Positions 1 to 7,183 of a stretch of 64,000 nucleotides of DNA are shown one piece after another. The stretch is from CAZEHO01 sp964511945. Lineage in GTDB: Bacteria; Actinomycetota; Acidimicrobiia; Spongiisociales; UBA11373. Numbering within the stretch: position 1 is the first letter of the stretch; every line of letters begins with the position of its first letter. The position numbers and the translations under genes were made by a program. The stretch spans positions 1 through 64,000 of the forward strand of contig CAZEHO010000010.1 in the NCBI GenBank assembly GCA_964511945.1. The letters are read 5' to 3'. The notes under the pieces are model-generated. The model saw nothing but the letters and a program-made list of their open reading frames with translations, was not told the origin of the DNA and ran no database searches.

Positions 1-82
1 ACCGATGAACCTCAGCCCACTCCTGCACCTCATACACCCTTCCTCCTCGGTCCGATACGACCGAGGGTGGTCGTCGACCCCG

Positions 83-1150
83 TCAGTTCCACGGAACCGC
101 GCAGATTTCGACCGGCCAGAAGTGCTCAGTATTCACCCGGCGTCGACAGCCTCTGGTGTCCACCCTGATGTAATGGTCTCGAGGAAGCCGCATCGTGTGT
201 CGCCATGACGGGTCGGGCAGCACCGGCGGGAAGTTCATCATCGCTCCCCGGTCTTCGAAGATCGCCTCCGACGGGCGGACCCGGGTGGTGCCATGGATCC
301 GCTGGTTGGCTCGTTTCAACCAGACAGCCAACTGGCGGTTGAAGTCGGTGATGTCTTCGAAGGAGCGGCCGGGCAGGAAGCTGGTCTCGAGATACCCGTT
401 GGCTCGTTCCACCAGCCCCTTCGCCTCCGGATCGGCCGGACCGACCAGCACCGCTCCCATCCCGAGGGTCCCACGAAAGGATTGGAACTCGGCGGTAAGG
501 GCCACTTTGCCGTGCCGTATCCGACCAATACAACCCTCCTGATCCCACACTGCTTTGCGGGGAACCGCCCCGAACCCGTCGATTACCTCCAGCATCCCGG
601 CCAGGACATCATGAGCGGCTCGAGACGGCACCATCACAGCGCCGATCAGCCGTGAGAACCCCGACACACCCACCACCGTCCACAACTTGGCTGACTGGCC
701 GAATCCCACCGGGATCCCGACGTCGGGCTGCCACAGATCCCACTGAGCCAGCTCACCAGGCCGATACCAGGTCCGCTGCGACGGATCCGGAGGCGCAAAC
801 AACGGACGCAACTCCGCTATCCGATCCCGCAACACCGTCATCCCCCTGCTCCAGCCAATCCTCTCCGCGATCACCGTCGCCGGCATATCCGGAACATCCC
901 TCAACAGTCTCCGGATCTCCGGTTCCACTACATCAACGATCGAACCCTGCGGCTTCCGCTCATACTTCGGCGGCGTCTCCGAACGCAGCGCAGCCCGCAC
1001 CGTATTGCGCGCCACCCCCAAACTTCTCGCGATCGTCTTGATCCCCAACTTCTCAGCCCGATACAGCCGACGGATCTCAGCCCAATCCTCCACGTCGATC
1101 AAACCCCAATCCTCCTGACCGGAATCCAGCCAGGATCGAACATCCAGCAC
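83..1150 (-). CDS. istA: IS21-family transposase IstA, 3'-truncated
   Basis: The 355-aa frame has the layout of IstA. An N-terminal helix-turn-helix (about residues 24-52, with TIARSLGVARNTV) is followed by an rve/DDE integrase core with LAQWDLW, WDQEG and PADPEAKGLVERANGYLE. The first Asp and the last Glu of the catalytic triad lie in the first and last of these motifs. The family normally continues past LPRDHYIRVDT with about 100 more residues. Here the frame instead enters the end repeat and stops after a short unrelated tail. It is therefore probably truncated at the C terminus and may not be active. Homologues usually start near the internal VEDWAEIRRL segment, so the first 15-20 residues may not be translated. 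Confidence 0.85.
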   Translation of the reverse strand: MLDVRSWLDSGQEDWGLIDVEDWAEIRRLYRAEKLGIKTIARSLGVARNTVRAALRSETPPKYERKPQGSIVDVVEPEIRRLLRDVPDMPATVIAERIGWSRGMTVLRDRIAELRPLFAPPDPSQRTWYRPGELAQWDLWQPDVGIPVGFGQSAKLWTVVGVSGFSRLIGAVMVPSRAAHDVLAGMLEVIDGFGAVPRKAVWDQEGCIGRIRHGKVALTAEFQSFRGTLGMGAVLVGPADPEAKGLVERANGYLETSFLPGRSFEDITDFNRQLAVWLKRANQRIHGTTRVRPSEAIFEDRGAMMNFPPVLPDPSWRHTMRLPRDHYIRVDTRGCRRRVNTEHFWPVEICAVPWN

Positions 1151-1155
1151 TACCA

Positions 1156-1797
1156 GTGGCGGACCCGACCAGCAGAGGGGTCAGAATTCGGGCGGCAACA
1201 AGGGGTCAGTATTCACCCGGTGGCGACACCCCGATTGGCACACAGACATTGAGATGGTTCGTCGAGCTGAATCGGGTTCTGTCCGAAAGCGGATCTGTCT
1301 GGGTGGCCACGCAGCGCGGTGATGCATTCGGGTTGGAGCAGCGAGTAGACGACTCGATGAGAGAGGCGCTCGCTCAGGTGCTCTCGCCTGCGGATCGAGC
1401 CTCGACACATCTTGAGCTCGCTTGGCGTGCGGCCTTTGGCCGCAACCCTGATCCGTCGGCGGCCTACCGAGAGGCAGTGCGGGCTGTCGAAGCTGCAACC
1501 AAGCCCGCCATCTCTCCGCTGAACGACAGGGCAACCCTCGGAACCATGATCGCCGATCTAAGAAACGCGCCCGAGAACTTCACGATGCATCTCCAGCCCT
1601 CGGATGGCGATGGCATCCGACGTCTCCGAGAGATGTCCGAGCTGCTCTGGCACAGTCAGCACGATCGGCACGGCACCGATGATGACGACGCTCCCACTCA
1701 CGCGGCGCAAGGAGAAGCTGAAATGGCTGTCCAGCTGACGGTTGTCCTGGTTGCGTGGTTCCAAGGACGACGGATCAATCGACAAGCGCCTGGATAG
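1156..1797 (+). CDS. hypothetical protein, 5' end replaced by IS repeats
   Basis: The open frame is 213 codons, but roughly its first 24 residues are translated from the IS end repeats. Convincing protein sequence begins near 1240 (TLRWFVELNRVL) and contains HLELAWRAAFGRNPDPSAAY and LLWHSQHDRHG. It is helical and soluble, with no membrane segment. It resembles a family of actinobacterial hypothetical proteins that may be related to abortive-infection C-terminal/HEPN-like domains. That link is from memory of the pattern and unverified. The IS insertion or deletion has probably removed the native N terminus, so this is likely a gene remnant. Confidence 0.45.
   Translation: MADPTSRGVRIRAATRGQYSPGGDTPIGTQTLRWFVELNRVLSESGSVWVATQRGDAFGLEQRVDDSMREALAQVLSPADRASTHLELAWRAAFGRNPDPSAAYREAVRAVEAATKPAISPLNDRATLGTMIADLRNAPENFTMHLQPSDGDGIRRLREMSELLWHSQHDRHGTDDDDAPTHAAQGEAEMAVQLTVVLVAWFQGRRINRQAPG
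1176..1227. repeat. tandem IS21-type end repeats
   Basis: Two related units of about 25 bp lie side by side upstream of the transposase start. The first contains aggggtcagaattcgggcgg and the second aaggggtcagtattcaccc followed by ggtggcgac. The second shares 15 identical bases with 126-140 at the other end of the transposase gene. IS21 family members are known for multiple repeats inside their termini, which are thought to be transposase-binding sites. That role is inferred here. Confidence 0.6.
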
Positions 1798-1869
1798 GAC
1801 AACGCGCTCGCGAGCGGGCGATATGCGGGCGAAGAGCCGACTTCGCTTTTCCCACGGAGCCCTGAATGG

Positions 1870-1900
1870 AAAGAACCCCCTGCACAACAGGGGGTTCTTT
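1870..1900. terminator. bidirectional hairpin terminator
   Basis: A perfect 13-bp stem (aaagaaccccctg / cagggggttcttt) with a 5-nt loop ends in a T-rich run on both strands. It sits immediately 3' of the partial tRNA-Asn copy as read on the minus strand. It was therefore probably the original terminator of the tRNA-Asn gene before the element inserted. It would also end transcription of the upstream plus-strand gene. Confidence 0.8.
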
Positions 1901-1902
1901 CG

Positions 1903-1947
1903 GCTCCGGGGGTGGGACTCGAACCCACAACCAACGGATTAACAGTC
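1903..1947 (-). repeat. partial tRNA-Asn 3' half (att-like direct repeat)
   Basis: These 45 bases match 5663-5707, the 3' half of the intact tRNA-Asn, with 41 identities. They cover the acceptor 3' strand, the T arm and the anticodon loop (gattaacagtc), and similarity stops right after it. A duplicated tRNA 3' half ending at the anticodon loop is the usual footprint of tyrosine-recombinase integration into a tRNA gene. Confidence 0.8.
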
Positions 1948-2329
1948 TCTTCCAGCCAGTCTTGGCGGTGGGCGCTTTCACCCAAAAAGGTGCTTCTACC
2001 TGGGCATTTGCTCACCAGCGGTCTCTATTGGCTCACAGCGTTTCGCAGCCGCACTTGTCCTGGGGTTGTCCTGAGCCATGGATGCGATGCACCACGATTC
2101 CCGGCGGTTCGTGACCCGGCCACGCGCCCCGGTCAAGCTGATCACCCCTCATCTCCCGTCCAACTCTCGGCAACCTGGCCGGGGCCAACCTTGCCGGGGG
2201 TGGACGCGCCGTTCCGCCTGGAAGTACGTGTACAGCAAACACGCGTGGACCTGACGTGAGCCCGAGACACCCGCATCGGGCCCGAGCTACCCGGCCCCGC
2301 ACCCCCCTGCCAAGCTGGACCAGTGTGAC
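1948..2329. other. left flank of element, no gene recognised
   Basis: Apart from the arm-like repeat at 2051-2074, no convincing coding sequence or RNA is seen here. Open frames crossing it lack protein-like composition and start inside the tRNA fragment. Confidence 0.5.
2051..2074 (+). repeat. arm-type direct repeat, left copy
   Basis: The site reads gcacttgtcctg-ggg-ttgtcctga, two ttgtcctg half-sites 11 nt apart. It matches 5581-5604 at 22 of 24 positions in the same orientation. It lies 104 bp inside the left att-like repeat. Paired short direct repeats flanking the core are typical of tyrosine-integrase arm sites, which is the proposed role. Confidence 0.55.
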
Positions 2330-2587
2330 TCACTCGACTAGCTCGTTGAACGACCCACACTCGTAGCACTTGATCACCACGTTCTTGACCTTGGAATCTG
2401 GATCACCGTGTACGAGCGTGGCAGCACATTCGCCGCACTCCATCACCAGATTCCCAAGACCCTGGATGACAGGTCCGGGTGTCTTCATTCCCAGGACAGT
2501 CCTGGTGTTCGGTCTGGGTTCAGGAATGACAGTCAGGCGAATGTGGCGTTTCCCACCTTTGCCACGTCGTCGCCTCTTCCGTGACAC
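2330..2587 (-). CDS. small zinc-ribbon protein
   Basis: This is an 85-aa protein with a very basic N terminus (MSRKRRRRGKGGKR) and a C-terminal zinc ribbon. The ribbon has two CxxC knuckles, CGEC and CYEC, about 22 residues apart, and ends CGSFNELVE. Similar short zinc-ribbon proteins occur widely without an assigned function. The native start may be an internal Met (MKTPGPV), because the family usually begins close to the ribbon. It is the only complete-looking minus-strand gene of the element. A role in RNA or DNA binding is possible but not shown. Confidence 0.6.
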   Translation of the reverse strand: MSRKRRRRGKGGKRHIRLTVIPEPRPNTRTVLGMKTPGPVIQGLGNLVMECGECAATLVHGDPDSKVKNVVIKCYECGSFNELVE

Positions 2588-2680
2588 AACTCGACCCCTA
2601 GATCAGGACCGCGCCAGCATAGATGGCTCTGCTCCCCAGTCAGACAGCAGCACTCCACGCACGGCAGCCACCGTTCGGCA

Positions 2681-2836
2681 TCAGGCGCTGGGCCACAGCT
2701 TCTTGCGCAGCTCGAGGACGACCTGCTTCTGCGCGACCATGAGGGAGCGGAGCATCCGTTGCCGGCTCTCCAGCGTGCGGCCGTCGAACACGTTTTGGTG
2801 GCCCCGGCTAATGCCCACCAATAGGCGGTGTGCCAT
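2681..2836 (-). CDS. short ORF or 3' gene fragment, unknown
   Basis: This 51-codon frame begins at an ATG (MAHRLLVG) and ends KKLWPSA. It stays open about 12 codons further upstream without another start. Its composition is protein-like and helical (RTLESRQRMLRSLMVAQK). It sits alone in the 340-bp spacer 2588-2927 between oppositely oriented genes. It may be a small protein or the C-terminal stub of a lost gene. No family is recognised, and nothing else is seen in this spacer. Confidence 0.3.
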   Translation of the reverse strand: MAHRLLVGISRGHQNVFDGRTLESRQRMLRSLMVAQKQVVLELRKKLWPSA

Positions 2837-2927
2837 CCGGTCTAGCAAGTTGGAGTTGAGATTGGCCGGCCGCCGTGATGGGATTGCTCAAGCTACCCTG
2901 AAGTGTCGATGCTGTTGGTGGTGTCTG

Positions 2928-4379
2928 ATGCCTTCAGCGACAGCTGTTCTTCTTGCAGGATTCGCCTTGGTGGTGGCGGCTTGCGGTGATAGTGGGGTAA
3001 CGGACACCACGGGACCCCTTCAGACCACCATCACCATGACCACGACGACGACGACTCGTCCGGTAGACGGCACGCCGCCGACTCGCCCGGTCGACGACAG
3101 GCTGCCAACATGTCGTGATGTGGTGGTGACACCTCGGTCGGTGGACGAGACCGAGATCGGCTTGACGATTGGGGACGCCGAGACGGGGTTGGCTGATCTT
3201 CACGTCCTATCGACATCCGCCAACATGGTTCTACCGGAGCCTCCTCTTCTCAAGCGGGGTGTCAAGGAGGTGGTGTTGGCAGCGGTCGCTCATCGGGACG
3301 ATTCCGGGGTTGCTACCATCGAGGTGGAGGCGGTCGATGGGGCAGGCAACAGGACGGTCTTCGAACTACACCACTTCACGGATTCCACAGCGCGGTTGTC
3401 GCTGAGAGTTGAGCGCCCGGATACGCCGGCGCTCGTCGAATCCCTGGAACTTCGGGGCTCAACAACGATCCTTGTCCGACGGCTTGGACCGAGCGGTGAG
3501 CCAGAGGACGCCGACGGCACCGGCCAGGCCGAGTTCGTTGTCGAGATGGTGGCACTGTCGCTCAAGAGCATCGATCCTGTCGTGGTGTTGGTGGGCGACC
3601 CGGGATGGGATGTGACCGTCACCCTCGATCCGGATCGACCTTCGACGGGACAAGCTGAGTTGACGGAGTTGACGGGTAACGGCCACTTCCTTGTGGACAG
3701 CTTCTTCGACGTGTTCTATCAGATCGAGCTCGACGGCAGAGTGTGGCGGGCAGATGACGCCGTTCCCTGGATGTCTGCGATCCCCGCCATGCCGCCGACC
3801 GGGGTGACATTCACCGACCCCACCGCTACTGAGGTGGAGCTCTTCCCTATCGAAGGCACAGCCGATCCCACCGGCGCTGATCCCACCGTCACTGGCGTGT
3901 TTCTCTCCATGGTCATCCACATCTTGGGTCCCCCAGCAACAGAACCGCCCCCAACCACGCAAGCGACAACCGTCGAGGTGACAGAGGCCAGCTACGAGGA
4001 CCTGGAAGTGGGAGATTGCTTCAACGAACCCGGACCCGCCGACCCCGCCGATTGGGTCGAGATCGTTCCTTGCGAGCTACCCCACGACAGTGAAATGTAC
4101 GCCCGCATACCCCATCCGGCCGGCCCGTCGGATCCCTACCCAGGTGAAGACGAGCTCTACTGGTTCGCCGACGAACCCTGTATCGCGGCCCTCGACACAT
4201 ACCTCGGGGTTAGCCCCGACACCGTGGATCTCAGCGATCTGATAGAGGTGCTCGGCTATTACGCCATGGTACCTGACCAGGCCAGCTGGGAGGACATCAG
4301 TGTCCGCGACATCATGTGTATTGCCTTCGCCTGGAACGAACACAAACTCGAGGGATCACTGCGAGATGCCGGTGAATGA
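2928..4379 (+). CDS. lipoprotein with C-terminal septum-formation domain
   Basis: The 483-aa exported lipoprotein starts at ATG 2928, giving a hydrophobic signal (MPSATAVLLAGFALVVAAC) with lipobox VAAC. Upstream codons in the same open frame do not look coding. A Thr/Pro-rich linker (about residues 30-55, TMTTTTTTRP) is followed by a large extracytoplasmic region with no recognised fold. About 120 C-terminal residues match the actinobacterial septum-formation domain: DLEVGDCFN, VPCELPHDSEMYA, a Cys near CIAALDTYLG, and a terminal EGSLRDAG. Such domains occur in actinobacterial envelope proteins; the name does not prove a division role. It is the largest cargo gene of the tRNA-Asn element. Confidence 0.7.
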   Translation: MPSATAVLLAGFALVVAACGDSGVTDTTGPLQTTITMTTTTTTRPVDGTPPTRPVDDRLPTCRDVVVTPRSVDETEIGLTIGDAETGLADLHVLSTSANMVLPEPPLLKRGVKEVVLAAVAHRDDSGVATIEVEAVDGAGNRTVFELHHFTDSTARLSLRVERPDTPALVESLELRGSTTILVRRLGPSGEPEDADGTGQAEFVVEMVALSLKSIDPVVVLVGDPGWDVTVTLDPDRPSTGQAELTELTGNGHFLVDSFFDVFYQIELDGRVWRADDAVPWMSAIPAMPPTGVTFTDPTATEVELFPIEGTADPTGADPTVTGVFLSMVIHILGPPATEPPPTTQATTVEVTEASYEDLEVGDCFNEPGPADPADWVEIVPCELPHDSEMYARIPHPAGPSDPYPGEDELYWFADEPCIAALDTYLGVSPDTVDLSDLIEVLGYYAMVPDQASWEDISVRDIMCIAFAWNEHKLEGSLRDAGE

Positions 4380-4786
4380 ACTTCAGCTCCAGACCAGGAC
4401 CTGCAGAACCAGTCCACACCCGCGACCCGGACACTAGAGCGATCATGCGCGGCCACAGGTCAGCCCACCGTGAGAGGGGCCAGGGCGCGAAATGTCCCTT
4501 GAGCTGTCAACGCCTCGATCGTGACCTGGCCCGCGCCAGGGTGTCGATGGCACGGTGGAGCTTGTCCAGGTGACCGTCCGGTTCGGAACTCTCCCCTGAG
4601 AGTGGCAGACGGAACCGGGGCTCCCCGGGTCTCCGCGGGATGAAGAACTCCTCGGACCCTTGCAGGGGTCTTTCTAGGGTCGGGATTCGGGGGAACGCAG
4701 GTGGTTGATGGGTACGACGCCTACCGCTGCAGGGCTGCGCCAGGTTGTGGGGCAGTTCCTCTACGCGGAGATTGGGCGGGTTGATG
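4380..4786 (-). other. spacer with a coding-looking tail, unassigned
   Basis: No full gene is seen in this 407-bp stretch. On the minus strand a frame ending at 4507 has protein-like codon use over its last 40-50 codons (EEFFIPRRPGEPRFRLPL, then HLDKLHRAIDTLARAR) but no clear start. It is in the same frame as the N-terminal half of the disrupted gene upstream. It may be a relic of that gene or of another one. Confidence 0.3.
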
Positions 4787-5478
4787 CTACAGCTCGCTGA
4801 AGTGGGTGAAGCGGTAACCGGCGTCGGGTGGTGACCATTCGAGATCGAGGCCGCCCGGGTAGTCGATGGTGGTGCCACCTTCTTCTTCGCCGGCGGTGAC
4901 GATGGTGACGACGTTGTCCCATTCCACCTGAGAGCCGGGAGTGTCACAGGCGTTGTCGGCAACGACCGAACCGACGATGCGTTGGGAGCTCTCCTCCTCG
5001 TTGGTGGCGAGATAGACCTGCTCGTGGGCAGCCAAGATTCCTTCGAGGCGCGCGTTTGTCTCTTCGGTGTTGAAGCTGATGGAGAGGTCGCGGCCGGCGA
5101 CGAAGAGCAGGTCGCCGGTTTTGCCAAATCACGAAGGAGCCCATCGGAGAAGTCATCGACCGCCTTGACCCAATCGGCTGCCCTCGTCTCCCTTCCCACC
5201 CTCCCGCCATCCACCGAGTTGATCCAAACGATCACCTTGGGGTCGTCGTCCTGACTATCCAATCCGATTCCTTCAATCACATGCCTCGCCGTCACCAGCC
5301 AGAGCCGCCGATCAGCCTTGGAGACGTTGCGCGGAATCGGATCAGGTGGGAAGGCTTCACGATCCCAGCCACTGAGTGGAGAGCTGATCAGGAAGGCTGT
5401 GCCTGCTACTTCCTCGCCACCTCGCAAGTAGGCCAGAAAAGCAACGATGTCTTTCAACTCCGGGTGAACATCCGGCAC
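4787..5478 (-). pseudogene. frameshifted trypsin-like protease relic
   Basis: The N-terminal part starts at GTG 5478 (VPDVHPELKDIVAFLAYLRG) and includes GTAFLIS and LWLVTARHVI. The latter resembles the His-containing segment of trypsin-like serine peptidases (TAxHV). Near 5110-5130 the coding signal shifts frame. It continues in another frame as GDLLFVAGRDLSIS through AAHEQVYLATNEEESSQR to a stop at 4787. Neither frame alone gives a full protein. A catalytic Ser motif is not evident. The shift may be a real mutation or a sequencing error. The peptidase assignment rests mainly on one motif. Confidence 0.55.
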
Positions 5479-5580
5479 GCTCTGGAGTCCATGAGCTGGG
5501 TGCCTCGGGACGTTTGACCTACCCGGGCCGCGAGATGATGGGCGACCAGCCGATGGCCCATCGCGGCTCTGAATTCTCCT

Positions 5581-5604
5581 GCACTTGTCCTGAGTTTGTC
5601 CTGA
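5581..5604 (+). repeat. arm-type direct repeat, right copy
   Basis: The site reads gcacttgtcctg-agt-ttgtcctga, differing from 2051-2074 at two positions and in the same orientation. It lies 59 bp inside the intact tRNA-Asn boundary. It is followed by a hairpin with acgggct/agcccgt arms at about 5603-5646. Confidence 0.55.
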
Positions 5605-5663
5605 CGGGCTGCGCCGTAGCCAGCCGAATGGCTGCGCAAGCCCGTGACCTGGGCCTTCTTCAG

Positions 5664-5736
5664 CTCCGGGGGTGGGACTTGAACCCACAGCCTTCGGATT
5701 AACAGTCCGCTGCTCTGCCGATTGAGCTACCCCGGA
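5664..5736 (-). tRNA. tRNA-Asn(GTT)
   Basis: The 73-nt cloverleaf is read on the minus strand. Acceptor TCCGGGG pairs with CCCCGGA, the D arm is GCTC/GAGC, the anticodon loop CTGTTAA gives GTT, and T arm GTGGG pairs with CCCAC around TTCAAGT. The discriminator is G and CCA is not encoded. Its 3' half is duplicated at 1903-1947, marking it as the insertion target of the adjacent element. Confidence 0.95.
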
Positions 5737-5784
5737 AAGGGTCGCGGCGGCAGCGTATCACGCACGACGCGCGACAATGGTCAG

Positions 5785-6048
5785 ATGGGATTCAAGACCG
5801 GACTCGTCGTCGGCGGCGCGGTGGGCTACGTGCTCGGCGCCAAGGCCGGCAGAGAGCGCTACGACCAGATCAAGGACCTGTTCGGGCGCGCCATGAGCAG
5901 CCCTAGGGTGCAGAGCGTCACCAACAAGGGCAAGGCTGCAGCCGACCTTGCTGCGCAGCGGGTGCGGGGGGGCGTCGAGGAGACGTTGCACACCGCGTCG
6001 GAGAAGGTCCGCGACGTGGTCGACAACTTCGGGGGCGACGGGGACTGA
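5785..6048 (+). CDS. YtxH-like small membrane-associated protein
   Basis: The 87-aa protein starts at ATG 5785 (MGFKTGLVVGGAVGYVLG). A short Gly/Val-rich hydrophobic segment (residues 5-18) is followed by AKAGRERYDQIKDLF, the pattern of YtxH-type proteins. The rest is a charged amphipathic helix region. Function is not known; relatives are linked to the envelope or stress in other bacteria. It converges on rpoD with only 4 bp between the stops. Confidence 0.6.
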   Translation: MGFKTGLVVGGAVGYVLGAKAGRERYDQIKDLFGRAMSSPRVQSVTNKGKAAADLAAQRVRGGVEETLHTASEKVRDVVDNFGGDGD

Positions 6049-6052
6049 TCCC

Positions 6053-7183
6053 CTACTCCCCCAGGTAGCCCTCCAGCTTGCGAGCTCGTGACGGCTGGCG
6101 CAGCTTCGCCAGCGCCTTCGTTTCCAGCTGCCTGATCCGCTCGCGGGTCACCTCGAAGTGCTTGCCGACCTCCTCGAGCGTGCGGATCTTGCCGTCGGCA
6201 AGCCCAAACCGCATCACCAGCACCTGGCGCTCCCGCTCGTTGAGTTCCTCGAGCACGATCCGCAGGTACTCCTGCAGCAGCTTGAACGACGCTGCGGTGA
6301 CCGGCGCCTCGGCCTCGGTGTCCTCGACGAAGTCACCCAGCGTGGAGTCCTCTTCTTCACCGAGCGGTGTCTCCAGCGACAACGGATCGAGTGCGATCCG
6401 ACGCAGCTCGGTGACTTTCGACGGCTCGAGTTCCAGGTCGTAGGAGACCTCTTCGATGCTCGGCTCTCGCCCCAGCTCCTGGCTCAGGTTGCGCTGCACC
6501 GCCGCCAGCTTATTGATCGTCTCCACCATGTGGACCGGCACCCGGATGGTCCGGCCCTGATCGGCCAGCGCCCGGGTCACCGCCTGGCGGATCCACCACG
6601 AGGCATAGGTCGAGAACTTGAAACCCTTGCGGTAATCGAACTTCTCCACTGCCCGCATCAGGCCGAGGTTGCCCTCCTGGACCAGATCGAGCAGCGGCAT
6701 CCCCCGCCCAACGTACTTCTTGGCGATCGACACCACGAGCCGCAGATTCGCCTCCACCAGGCGGCGCTGCGCCTTGTCGCCCTGACGGCGGGTCCGCTCA
6801 AGAATGACCCGCTCCTCCACCGAGAGCTCGGTGGACTTGGCGATCTTGTCGCCGGCGCGGCGGCCTGCCTCCATCTGCATGGAGAGCTCGACCTCTTGCT
6901 GGGCGTCGAGCAGCGGCACCCGCCCGATCTCCTGCAAGTACATCCGGACCGGATCGGAGACCTCGATCTCCTCGGCACCGCCGACCACGCCGTAGACCGC
7001 CTCGGGAGAGTCCTCTCGAACCTCGATGTTGGCGTGACGGAGCTTGTCGACGACATCGTCGAATGCCGTTGGGGGCGCCTCGATCTCCTCCAGCTCCTGC
7101 TGGATCTCGGCCATCATCAAGAAGCCGCGCTGTTCCGCCCGCTTCTCCAAATCGGCCAGGGCCTGTTCGACGACGTCAGTCAC
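6053..7183 (-). CDS. rpoD: primary RNA polymerase sigma factor (sigma-70)
   Basis: The 376-aa protein directs core RNA polymerase to housekeeping promoters. Visible parts: region 1.2 (DPVRMYLQEIGRVPLL, about residue 77), region 2 (NLRLVVSIAKKYVGRGM, then FKFSTYASWWIRQAVTRA), region 3 with RNLSQELGREPS, and region 4.2 (TLEEVGKHFEVTRERIRQLE). It has no long acidic or Lys-rich region 1.1, so it is shorter than many actinobacterial SigA proteins. Its ATG overlaps the 3' end of dnaG by 8 bp, indicating co-transcription with primase, a common macromolecular-synthesis arrangement. Confidence 0.95.
   Translation of the reverse strand: MTDVVEQALADLEKRAEQRGFLMMAEIQQELEEIEAPPTAFDDVVDKLRHANIEVREDSPEAVYGVVGGAEEIEVSDPVRMYLQEIGRVPLLDAQQEVELSMQMEAGRRAGDKIAKSTELSVEERVILERTRRQGDKAQRRLVEANLRLVVSIAKKYVGRGMPLLDLVQEGNLGLMRAVEKFDYRKGFKFSTYASWWIRQAVTRALADQGRTIRVPVHMVETINKLAAVQRNLSQELGREPSIEEVSYDLELEPSKVTELRRIALDPLSLETPLGEEEDSTLGDFVEDTEAEAPVTAASFKLLQEYLRIVLEELNERERQVLVMRFGLADGKIRTLEEVGKHFEVTRERIRQLETKALAKLRQPSRARKLEGYLGE

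Larger units (their letters stand above)
83..1227 (-). mobile_element. IS21-family insertion sequence relic
   Basis: This is a solitary IS21-type element: an istA-like transposase gene plus characteristic end repeats. A 15-bp sequence (tcagtattcacccgg) occurs at 126-140, inside the 3' end of the transposase frame, and again at 1206-1220 in the same orientation. A related unit with tcagaattcgg starts at 1181. Complete IS21 elements carry a second gene, istB, downstream of istA. None is visible before the window edge, and the transposase runs straight into the end repeat, so this looks like an internal-deletion derivative. The exact outer ends cannot be fixed from this window. Confidence 0.7.
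1903..5707. mobile_element. remnant integrative element in tRNA-Asn
   Basis: The segment is bounded by the partial (1903-1947) and intact (5663-5707) tRNA-Asn 3' halves in direct orientation. Just inside each boundary is a matched 24-bp direct repeat (2051-2074 and 5581-5604). Cargo: a zinc-ribbon protein, a septum-formation-domain lipoprotein, a frameshifted protease-like gene and short coding-looking fragments. No integrase, excisionase or replication gene is present, so it looks like a decayed or non-autonomous element. The boundaries are seen in the sequence; the integration mechanism is inferred. Confidence 0.65.

Noticed and set aside
2370..2927. Long N-terminal extension of the lipoprotein frame
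   Set aside because: It overlaps the zinc-ribbon gene in antisense, lacks protein-like composition, and a proper lipoprotein signal begins at 2928.
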